A stretch of 64,000 nucleotides of DNA from Doris montereyensis (Eukaryota; Mollusca; Gastropoda; Nudibranchia; Dorididae): NCBI GenBank assembly GCA_037039925.1, contig JAXRKP010000034.1, forward strand, positions 119,501 to 183,500. Reading direction: 5' to 3'. The position numbers and the translations under genes were made by a program. This document shows, piece by piece, positions 56,801-64,000 of this stretch; positions within the stretch are counted from its first letter, which is position 1; every line of letters starts with the position of its first letter. The notes beneath the pieces are model-generated. The model had not been told where the DNA came from. It did no database searches and saw only the letters and a list, made by a program, of their open reading frames with translations.

Positions 56801-58673
56801 CATGTATAGGTAATGAAGGGGGGTTACAATGCATGGCACATTGTTGACAGGCATAGACTTAAGCCCTACTAGCGATGAGATTACATGAATGTATGAGAAG
56901 AATTTTAATTTTTTAAAAATCAATTACGAACGTATTTCATAATCGTTCGGAGAAGATGATACCTGCAGTTGCTGTTGAGACTGGGCACTTAGCCGAATAT
57001 CTTGATTTTAAAGCAGGCATTCAGAGGGGCAATTTGTATAGAAAAAAATCAGTTTCACTGAAATTGTGGGCATTTAGGCGAAACAGGTATTTAGGCAGTC
57101 ACTACTGTAATTGGTTATCGTTTCTGTTATGCATTTTTTCTGTGTTCGTGTAGAGCGTAGCTGTAAAAATCTTATATTTGATGACTGAATGACATGTTTT
57201 CAGTGTCTGAATTTACTGTATGCCTTAACACATAAAATGAAAATACTGGTTGATGCACACCATTTATTACAGATAGAAGCGTTGTAAAAAGAATAAAATA
57301 AATAAAAATGAACGTCAAATTTTCATTTACTGATTTTGTTAAAAGGAATATCGTCTTGTCTGACATCATCTGCACTTCGTCTATTTACAAATCACTTGTA
57401 GCCTGATGTACTGATTTCTTTCTTTCCTCATCTACATTCACATGAGTAAAATTTTGATGTGTGACCTGTCCTGAAATTTTTAAACATCAGATGCTGCAAG
57501 AGGCAGGTGCCAACTGGGTGTTTCTGCACTGTCTACCTAGAAAGCAAGAAGAGGTCACGGACGATGTGTTTTACAGCCAAGAATCTTTGGTCTGGCAGGA
57601 AGCGGAAAATCGAATGTGGACTGTCATGGTGAGTACGATGCAACTTTTGGGACTTGGCTCTGTAGTGCGTTTAAACAGACAGAATTGGCCGCTTGGAGGA
57701 TTTTACTAATTTTCCAACAGTCCTGAGCCAAACGCCTATGTCAAAGGGGGACTCAGACCTGACACTCTAAATTATGAAAAATCGGGACATAAATGTAAAA
57801 AAATCAGGATATATGAGCGATTTCAGGTATAGGGTCAGCCGATCATTTACGTATAAGCATCCAAGATGTTTGTTAATCTCAAACTTAATAAATACGGTCA
57901 TCGTTGACGCTGGTTCCTCCTTTTCCCAAGTGAAAATTTCCATTATAACAGCAACCCGCCCCACGCCAACAAAACCTGAATTGTAATGTAATGTTAAATC
58001 AGCATCACACAGTTGCCTCCTTCCCACCAATTGTTTACATACTTAAAGTGGGAGACACATTCACTTTTCCTCTCTTTCTCATCAGTCGTCTCTTGTCTTG
58101 CTACCATGTTTTCACATTCACTTTCTTCACACACACATGCCCACCCCACCCCATCCCTTCTGCTATTCGGTCAGTCATACATGCATGACATCTCTGTCCA
58201 TTATCATCCAACCTCTCTTCTTCCTTGCATTTGCCTTTCACTTTCAGCTTTCCATTAATTGCTCACTCCCTCTCTATCACACATCCTCACATACATTCGC
58301 AATCGCTTGAAACACACGAACATCCTCTCTTTATCTCTCTTTTTACACATTAGCTCCACGGTTAAACCATTATACCCTAAGCAGCCAGACAGGAAGTTTA
58401 GTCCTCGATCCTAAGCAAAAGGAAATAATTCTGTCCAAAATATAACTGGCATTAATTTTCAAAATTTAATTTAACACACTTCCCATCTGATCAATTTGAT
58501 TACTGGACAACATTCAGCTTTGATTTTGACCAAATGATGATCAATTAAATAGTAAAGTTTTGTGCTGGAGGTTCCCATTGTCGTCATTTTGATTTTCTTT
58601 TCAGGCCGTGATGTTGCATCAACTGATGCCCTACACTCCGACCATCCCCAAGTTGAAATTTGTTAGAGGTTGA
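41718..58673 (+). CDS. OTC: Ornithine carbamoyltransferase, mitochondrial (10 exons, one frameshift)
   Basis: OTC joins carbamoyl phosphate and ornithine to give citrulline in the mitochondrial matrix (urea cycle, arginine synthesis). Exons: 41718-41861, 42341-42454, 43600-43683, 47666-47753, 51081-51234, 51773-51895, 52390-52443, 54271-54420, 57491-57628, 58605-58673. With two extra bases at 43658-43659 ignored, the total is 371 residues; vertebrate OTC has about 354. Visible motifs: [20 protein letters not shown] with HPx[30 protein letters not shown] and a C-terminal [16 protein letters not shown]. The start is ATG 41718, giving an Arg/Ser/Leu leader with no acids for the first 17 residues, like a mitochondrial presequence. 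The carbamoyl-phosphate STRTR motif in exon 3 is broken by the frameshift, which leads to TAG at 47699. Identity is near certain; integrity is not. Confidence 0.95.
42341..42454 (+). CDS. OTC: OTC exon 2
   Basis: Acceptor CCCATCCCAG, donor GTTTGA; 38 codons. Encodes [20 protein letters not shown] and [13 protein letters not shown], the N-terminal helix pair of the carbamoyl-phosphate domain. Confidence 0.92.
43060..43430 (-). mobile_element. Jockey/CR1-like LINE RT fragment
   Basis: Minus strand, across one frameshift, reads [17 protein letters not shown], then [14 protein letters not shown] and [20 protein letters not shown]. This matches the RT palm of Jockey/CR1-type LINEs; the catalytic YADD appears as YADE. 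Lies in OTC intron 2. Confidence 0.76.
43600..43683 (+). CDS. OTC: OTC exon 3 with 2-nt insertion in the STRTR motif
   Basis: Acceptor TGTTGGCAG, donor GTAAAT. Reads [19 protein letters not shown], then loses the frame at ACTCAAGCAC. Without the AA at 43658-43659 the DNA reads STRTRTSTEL and joins in phase to exon 4 as GISRLGG, as in other OTCs. As written it continues QAHGHQPNL. Confidence 0.88.
44190..45920 (+). repeat. OTC intron 3 tandem array, left block (~33-nt unit)
   Basis: About 55 copies of a ~21-36-nt unit with core TGTTCAGGGATTTCACATTT preceded by CTATTTCTATGAT. Each copy carries a T-rich tract and a TTCAG acceptor-like word. Copies vary by small deletions and substitutions. Confidence 0.96.
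45921..46905. mobile_element. ~1-kb insertion interrupting the OTC array
   Basis: Non-repeat DNA between two array blocks. The ends are loosely inverted (AGGGGGAGCGAGTCCTGG against, in reverse complement, AAAGGGGAGGGAGGGGGTTC). The right side (ATACTGAGCTTCTTTCATGA, ACTGCTCTATCC, GACTAGATTTT) matches the end of the element at 30140-31095. No ORF of note. Confidence 0.66.
46906..47670 (+). repeat. OTC intron 3 tandem array, right block ending at exon 4
   Basis: About 24 more copies of the 33-nt unit. The final copy, TATGTTTGTTCAGGTATTTC, is the exon 4 acceptor plus the first bases of the exon. Confidence 0.96.
47666..47753 (+). CDS. OTC: OTC exon 4
   Basis: Acceptor TTTGTTCAG is the last unit of the upstream tandem array. 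In the family frame it reads [27 protein letters not shown]. In the frame delivered by exon 3 as written it gives [11 protein letters not shown] and stops at 47699-47701. Donor GTAATC. Confidence 0.9.
47990..48740 (+). mobile_element. LINE 3' end (RTE-like)
   Basis: The open frame 48137-48622 encodes [23 protein letters not shown] sequence, [36 protein letters not shown] and [16 protein letters not shown]. This is the common C-terminal region of RTE-type LINEs after the RT. It ends with GGGAACTGATAAAG and a GAAAGAAAGAAAG tail. The 5' part is lost. Lies in OTC intron 4. Confidence 0.85.
48741..49689. other. OTC intron 4, no recognised feature
   Basis: Contains an 88-residue minus-strand ORF with no recognised domain. 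Nothing else seen. Confidence 0.5.
49690..50350 (-). mobile_element. LINE 3' fragment with deletion and repeat insertion
   Basis: Minus strand reads [19 protein letters not shown] and [20 protein letters not shown], the same family as 48137-48622. Between LINE parts, at 50063-50140, lie about two units of the minisatellite seen at 50570-50960. Confidence 0.77.
50570..50960 (+). repeat. ~38-nt minisatellite
   Basis: About ten copies of a unit with CAGTTTTAAATGTATGCCTG and CTTTAAGTCTAGTGATC. Ends ~120 nt before OTC exon 5. Confidence 0.93.
51081..51234 (+). CDS. OTC: OTC exon 5
   Basis: Acceptor CACTGAACAG, donor [22 protein letters not shown], then [20 protein letters not shown], holding the HPxQ carbamoyl-phosphate contact. 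Confidence 0.96.
51773..51895 (+). CDS. OTC: OTC exon 6
   Basis: Acceptor CATTTGCAG, donor GTGAGT; 41 codons. [20 protein letters not shown] and [20 protein letters not shown], the start of the ornithine domain. Confidence 0.97.
52275..52350 (+). mobile_element. SINE 3' fragment
   Basis: CTACAGAGAACAGATTAAGC, TCCAGCTGTATGGG and TTAAGGCCTT match the 3' part of the SINE at 60497-60765. Confidence 0.6.
52390..52443 (+). CDS. OTC: OTC exon 7
   Basis: Acceptor CATTTCAG, donor GTAAGT; 18 codons, [18 protein letters not shown]. The GYEPD motif is conserved in OTC. Confidence 0.95.
52965..53222 (+). repeat. ~17-nt tandem repeat
   Basis: About 15 units alternating TTTCCTTTGTGTATCCA and TTTCCTTTGTATATCTA. 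The three overlapping ORFs are artefacts. Confidence 0.94.
53625..53697. repeat. (TTC)n-rich tract
   Basis: Pyrimidine tract of TTC repeats with TTTTC interruptions. Confidence 0.9.
53855..54205 (+). repeat. 15-nt tandem repeat
   Basis: About 23 units of TACTGTCTACTTCAA with TATTGTATACTT variants. Ends ~65 nt before OTC exon 8. Confidence 0.95.
54271..54420 (+). CDS. OTC: OTC exon 8
   Basis: Acceptor CTTTTTAAAG, donor GTAGAT; 50 codons. [20 protein letters not shown] and [19 protein letters not shown], with the SMG ornithine-binding loop. Confidence 0.97.
54495..54860 (+). repeat. ~50-nt tandem repeat with TTTCAG words, then poly-G
   Basis: About seven copies of CTTAATAACACTCGTGAGTT, AAGGTTAATAT, TTTTATCTTTCAG. 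Most units carry a pyrimidine tract and CAG. Followed by poly-G at 54858-54878. Confidence 0.9.
54900..55900. other. OTC intron 8, possible dispersed repeat
   Basis: CATGATGGCGGCCGTTTCTA, TGGCAACCAAGG at 55740 resembles, inverted, TTGCCATGGAAATGGCGGCC at 46045. Probably part of a widespread repeat; limits unknown. Confidence 0.45.
55913..56235 (+). repeat. ~92-nt tandem repeat, four copies
   Basis: Units contain TTCAGCACTGGTGCTCTTTG, CTGTGAGATGAGACTGAG, a T-run and ACAAGGAGGATCAGTACTGT. Copies differ at few positions, so the duplication is recent. Confidence 0.95.
56236..57490. other. OTC intron 8, no recognised feature
   Basis: GCGAATCAAATTCGC palindrome at 56297. Otherwise nothing recognised. 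Confidence 0.5.
57491..57628 (+). CDS. OTC: OTC exon 9
   Basis: Acceptor TTAAACATCAG, donor GTGAGT; 46 codons. [20 protein letters not shown] with the catalytic HCLP cysteine, then [13 protein letters not shown]. Confidence 0.97.
58605..58673 (+). CDS. OTC: OTC exon 10 and stop
   Basis: Acceptor [28 protein letters not shown], then RG and TGA at 58671-58673. Confidence 0.95.
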   Translation, partial: AVMLHQLMPYTPTIPKLKFVRG

Positions 58674-60039
58674 TGCATAGGCTTAGGGTGTGAGGGCAAT
58701 TACACACATATGAGGAGGACTATCTTTCACACCTGCATTGGCTGAGAAGCAGTCAGTTTTGTTGTACATGTACTTTAACATTCATATGTTTAATGCAAAG
58801 CTATATACCCACAATTAGGTGATGGTTTAAATATTTTGTCATTTCTGAAATGCTTTAATTTCAATTTCAATTTTGAAAGCAATACATTTTGATGTGTTCA
58901 ATTCTAGAAAACATATTTCACGATGATGTAGAGTATGTAAATATGTTTAGCCAATTGAAATCTTCCTCACATATGCTTTTATTTATGTGTTGTGAACTAC
59001 TTTTATGAAAATCATTAATTCGAACATGACAAAGATATTCTATTTCAATGTCTTTTCTGATACAAAATGTTCTCATGATGGAATAGCTTGGAGAGGGCTT
59101 TTTAAATTTTTAAATTTTGATCACATTATATTTTAATTCATTAAGTTCATTAGGCATTTCAAACTTAATAAAGAGTGCAATCTAGAAGTTAACTTAAAAA
59201 AAGTATTTTGATTAACTTATAACTTATATAGAAAAACCTTTTGTTTTTGCCACTGTGTTCAAGCTTGTGCAACTAAGTTTGTACATTTCTTTAGAAAGTT
59301 TAATTTGAATTTATACTCAAACTTTGTGCACAGCATGATCAAAGTATTGTTTGTCATTCTGATTTGTGTATTTGCTCAGTTTCTGTTGTGGATGAAATAC
59401 TCAAAAAATTTATGCAGCTTACATGAAATTGCATTTTCTCTTGATTGTTTAGAGGTAAAATCTCATTTTATTGATTTTTGATTTACAACACTGCTACTGA
59501 ACTCTTTGAACCAAATGTTATTGTTTCTCTTTTACATGCTGATATCAATACTTATTTAAAAAATCTGTTCTGAGATGGAAAAGGGTTTGCCAATGTTTGT
59601 TTCTCTTTCTATGCAACTAAATATAATAATAGCTAAAGGATTTTGTTTTTGTGTGTTTTTTGTGTGGCTATGCTGGGCATTAGGGAGTCATATTATTTTG
59701 ATGAGTTCCAAATAAAATAATCTAAAACAATAAACTTTCAATTGCAGAAGTGGGTAGAGAAAAGCTATATACTCAAATTAAATATTTATGAGGAAAATTA
59801 ATAATCTTTGTCGATGTTCTACTCTATTTGATTTCTTTCATCAATATGCAATGTATATCAGGGTATTGTCTTATGAAAGCGTCCATAATAAGAGTTCAAT
59901 ACCAGTTCTCAATACCTTGAAATTAGCTGTGATAACAGATTTGTGACATTTTTGTCTGTTTTATAACAGTTCAGCATGGCATTATGGCATTTCTTGGTCA
60001 ATTTCTCTTCTGTCTGTCTACCTTTGTCTGTCTGTCTTC
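58674..60039. other. OTC 3' UTR and flank
   Basis: AT-rich DNA with candidate polyadenylation words near 59167 and 59711. No further gene seen. Confidence 0.55.
59711..59716 (+). promoter_or_regulatory. Candidate OTC polyadenylation signal
   Basis: AATAAAATAA about 1 kb after the OTC stop. Another AATAAA-type word lies near 59167. No transcript data, so the choice is open. Confidence 0.35.
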
Positions 60040-60153
60040 CTCTCCACCCTCCCCCTCTCTCCCTCTCTCTCTCCCCCTCCCCCTCTCTCTCTCTCTCTCA
60101 CTCACTCCCTCCCTCCCCCCCTCCTCTTCTCTCTCTCTCTCTCACTCCCTCCC

Positions 60154-60233
<80 letters not shown>

Positions 60234-60345
60234 TCCAGTCCCTCCTTCCTTTTTTCTCTCTCTCACCCATTCACTCCCCCTCTCTCTCTCACTCACTCAC
60301 TCACCCACTCCCTCCCCTCCTCTCTCTCTCTCCTTCTTTTATATT
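60040..60345. repeat. (TC)n and CTCCC-rich tract
   Basis: Pure TC at 60157-60231, flanked by CCCTCTCTCTC and CACTCACTC variants. Confidence 0.96.
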
Positions 60346-60496
60346 TTTACACACACACACAAATACTCAATTGATTTTGGATAGCTCCTTATTCTTTACT
60401 TTCAATTTCCTTATTCCCATTTTTGACTGATCCGTGGTGACTCCTATCAGGTGACAGGGTTAAATACAATGATCACCTAGTATATGACATTGTGTG

Positions 60497-60765
60497 GCAT
60501 CAGTGGCCGAGCTACCGGACTGGGAATCATGAGGTCCTGAGTTCGAATCTTAGCAAAGCTAGGCACGACGTTATGTTCCTTGGGAAAAACACTCGACACA
60601 CATTTTCCCCACTCCACCCAGGTGTGAATGGGTACATGCACCAGCTTTGGAGCAAAGGTCTGCGTCAGGAGGTGATTATTATCACTTGTTCCACTTCACG
60701 CTATAGAAACCAGGATAAGCTCTGGCTTTATGGGCCATAAGTGCCTTAAAGGAACTTTACTTTTT
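60497..60765 (+). mobile_element. tRNA-derived SINE, near complete
   Basis: AGTGGCCGAGCTACCGGACT (A box), GAGTTCGAATCTTAGC (B box), then TTGGGAAAAACACTCGACAC and CCACCCAGGTGTGAATGGGT, which recalls the conserved central domain shared by several animal SINEs. Ends TTATGGGCCATAAGTGCCTT, AAAGGAAC, T-run. A tRNA gene is excluded: no cloverleaf beyond the two boxes. Confidence 0.82.
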
Positions 60766-60769
60766 TTAC

Positions 60770-61197
<428 letters not shown>

Positions 61198-61261
61198 TCA
61201 CGTCCAAAGGAAATGCGAAAATTACACCATCCCATTTTCATGAGTTGCCATTCACCAAAAC

Positions 61262-62958
61262 ACTACTGTATAGTGCCTATGACTTACTGTATAATGTCTA
61301 TGACTTACTGTATAGTGCCTATGACTTACTGTATAGTGCCTATGACTTACTGTATAGTGTCTATGACTTACTGTATAGTGTCTATGACTTACTGTATAGT
61401 GCCTATGACTTACTGTATAGTGCCTATGACTTACTGTATAGTGTCTATGACTTACTGTATAGTGTCTATGACTTACTGTATAGTGTCTATGACTTACTGT
61501 ATAGTGTCTATGACTTACTGTATAGTGCATATGACTTAATGTGACTTATGACTTACTGTATAGTGCCTATGACTTAGTGTATAGTGCCTATGACTTAGTG
61601 TATAGTGCCTATGACTTAATGTGTAGTGCCTATGACTTAATGTGTAGTGCCTATGACTTACTGTGTAGTGCCTATGACTTAGTGTATAGTGCATATGACT
61701 TAATGTGTATAGTGCCTATGACTTAATGTGTAGTGCATATGACTTACTGTATAGTGCCTATGACTTAATGTGTAGTGTGACTTAAAGTGACTGACCTATG
61801 ACTTAATGTGTAGTGCCTATGACTTATGTGTAGTGCCTATGACTTAATGTGTAGTGCATATGACTTACTGTGTAGTGCCTATGACTTAATGTGTAGTGCA
61901 TATGACTTAATGTGTAGTGCCTATGACTTACTTATGTGTAGTGCCTATGACTTAATGTGTAGTGCCTATGACTTACTGTATAGTGCCTATGACTTAATGT
62001 GACTTAATGTAGTGCATATGACTTAATGTGTAGTGCCTATGACTTACTGTGTAGTGCCTATGACTTAGTGCCTATGTGTAGTGCCTATGACTTAATGTGT
62101 AGTGCCTATGACTTAATGTGTAGTGCCTATGACTTAGTGTGTAGTGCCTATGACTTAATGTGTACCTTAATGTGTACTATGACTTAATGTGTAGTGCCTT
62201 ACTGTATAGTGCCTATGACTTACATATGACTTAATGTGTAGTGCATATGACTTAGTGTGTAGTGCCTATGACTTAGTGTGTAGTGCCTATGACTTAATGT
62301 GTAGTGCCTATGACTTATGACTTAATGTGTAGTGCCTATGCCTAGTGACTTGACTTAATTAGTGTGTAGTGCCTATGACTTAATGTGTAGTGCCTATGAC
62401 TTATGACTATGACTTACTGTATAGTGCCTATGACTTAGTGTGTAGTGCCTATGGCTTACTGTGTAGTGCCTATGACTTAATGTGTAGTGCCATATGACTT
62501 AATGTGTAGTGCCTATGACTTACTGTATAGTGCCTATGACTTAATGTGTAGTGCCTATGACTTAGTGTATAGTGCCTAGTGGCTTACTGTGTAGTGCCTA
62601 TGACTTAATGTGTAGTGCCTATGACTTAATGTGTAGTGCCTATGACTTAATGTGTAGTGCCTATGACTTACTGTGTAGTGCCTATGCACCTACCTACTAT
62701 GACTTAATGTGTAGTGCCTATGGCTTACTGTGTAGTGCCTATGACCTAATGTGTAGTGCCTATGGCTTACTGTGTAGTGCCTATGACCTAATGTGTAGTG
62801 CCTATGACTTACTGTATAGTGCCTATGACTTAATGTGTAGTGCATATGACTTAATGTGTAGTGCCTATGGCTTAATGTGTAGTGCCTATGACTTAATGTG
62901 TAGTGCCTATGGCTTAATGTGTAGTGCCTATGGCTTACTGTGTAGTGCCTATGACTTA
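61262..62958 (+). repeat. 21-nt minisatellite, ~1.7 kb
   Basis: About 80 copies of CTATGACTTACTGTATAGTG plus C. The left third is mainly ACTGTATAGTG; further right AATGTGTAGTG dominates, with truncated and scrambled copies. ORFs on both strands simply reflect the 21-nt period. Confidence 0.97.
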
Positions 62959-63339
62959 TACTCACTAACCATACTCAAAACACTTATGATTACACAAAAT
63001 CACATGGCTTACATTAAAAAGTAAATTATAAGTTTAATAACCATGTTAGAATATGAAACAGTTGATTATTTTTGGTCAAAATTTATCATGTGACAAGTAC
63101 ACTGCAACTAAGCGTGTTACTGTTACCTTGTGAGGAAAGATCTCGCGGGCAAAAAGCAGAGGTAGACAAAAAACTACATACATACCAAGTCTTAATAACT
63201 GAGCCACAAGTAAGAACATGAGCAACAATAATTTCGTCAGATCCTCAAATGACAGAGAAGATTTAGAATGGAGATCCATGATGGCCAATGCTTTCCTCAG
63301 ACTCAGCACAGGAAGAAGAAGACAAGTATGCTTTCCTTC

Positions 63340-64000
63340 TTTATTTATCAGTTCCCATTCTACCTTCAGGTGTATGGGTTTAGATGCCCGAAATGATCTT
63401 TCTCCAGGCTGCCCTGTCCTGACATTTTCTGTTTCCTTCCGTGAAAGTTAAAATTTCTTTGCGTTAATGCGTCTTTTATATCTTCTTCCCACTTTCTCCA
63501 ATGTCTGCCGTTCGGTCTTTTACCTTGAGTTTTAGCAGTGTATACTGATTTAGCTATTCTATTGTCATTCATTCTGTTAACATGCCCAAACCATCTTAAT
63601 TGATTCATTTCTGTCTTAATTTTTATGCTATCTGCTTTGGTTTGATCTCTTATTGTTGTGTTTCTGATTTTGTCTCTTTTAGTTTTCCCTACTACTTTTC
63701 TTAGATATTTCATTTCGACTGCTTGTACTCTACTGTATTCCCTACTGCCTAAGGTTCAGGTTTCACTGCCATAGAGGAGAGTAGGACAATAAATTGTGTT
63801 GTATACTGCCATTTTGGTTTTTGTTGACAATTCTTGTTTATCTATAAATGTCTTTCCCAGATGGTTATATATATTGCACTTGCCTTTTGGATTCTCTGGC
63901 TGATTTCTTCTCTTAGTGTTCCCTCTGAGTTAATCATTACTCCTAAGTAATTGTAGCTTTGAATTTGTTCTAAATTCTCCCTGCCCAATTTAAGATTTTG
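63340..64000 (-). mobile_element. LINE 3' end, runs off window
   Basis: Minus ORF 63366-63713 encodes [40 protein letters not shown] and GRHWRKWEEDIKDALTQRN, the same family as 47990-48740. Upstream coding continues, frame-broken, to the window edge. The 3' end lies at about 63345 next to a TTCTTTATTTATC tail complement. Confidence 0.85.

Noticed and set aside
59976..60430. Ser/Leu-rich ORFs up to 148 residues
   Set aside because: CT microsatellite with CTCCC variants.
60497..60580. tRNA genes suggested by A- and B-box motifs (also near 4305, 13930, 15700, 19545, 26325)
   Set aside because: No full cloverleaf or acceptor stem; the boxes are followed by shared SINE bodies.

Overview
The window is animal nuclear DNA: AT-rich, intron-rich and full of retrotransposon fossils and tandem repeats. 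The repeats (RTE-like LINEs with GAAA-type tails, a Penelope-like element, several tRNA-derived SINEs, Tc1 and hAT relics) suggest an invertebrate, probably a spiralian such as a mollusc. That placement is inference.

Two spliced genes on the + strand can be supported. The first, about 832-22462, is the C-terminal third of exportin-4 (XPO4): ten exons, with the N-terminal part lying before the window. The second, 41718-58673, is a complete ten-exon ornithine carbamoyltransferase gene (OTC), with a mitochondrial leader-like N-terminus and the HPxQ, SMGQE and HCLP motifs. The ~19 kb between them holds no gene I can defend. The last ~5 kb is OTC 3' flank, repeats and a truncated LINE.

Both genes carry small indels in conserved exons although every splice site is intact and the family protein resumes after each indel. 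XPO4 has a 1-nt loss near 13776 and a ~2-nt loss near 22407. OTC has a 2-nt gain at 43658-43659, inside the carbamoyl-phosphate-binding STRTR motif, leading to a stop at 47699. Either both genes are young pseudogenes or the assembly has residual indel errors. Three such events in ~2.3 kb of coding sequence from two unrelated housekeeping genes favours assembly error, but the sequence alone cannot decide.

Layout: 1-22462, XPO4 exons with introns containing A-rich repeats, LINE pieces, a Penelope-like element with inverted terminal repeats (7008-11622), SINEs and a 30-nt minisatellite; 22463-41717, intergenic DNA with minisatellites, inverted-repeat elements, a Tc1 relic and long dinucleotide runs; 41718-58673, OTC, whose introns carry many tandem arrays, one of which (44190-47670) repeats the splice acceptor of exon 4 about 80 times; 58674-64000, OTC 3' flank, a complete-looking SINE, TC and TA runs, a 1.7-kb 21-nt minisatellite and a LINE 3' end running off the edge.

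The two genes are not functionally linked: one mediates nuclear transport, the other is a mitochondrial urea-cycle and arginine enzyme. I found no previously undescribed gene system. The most unusual structures are the splice-acceptor array in OTC, the inverted-repeat Penelope element with unequal endonuclease copies, and a SINE whose 5' end has expanded into a minisatellite.
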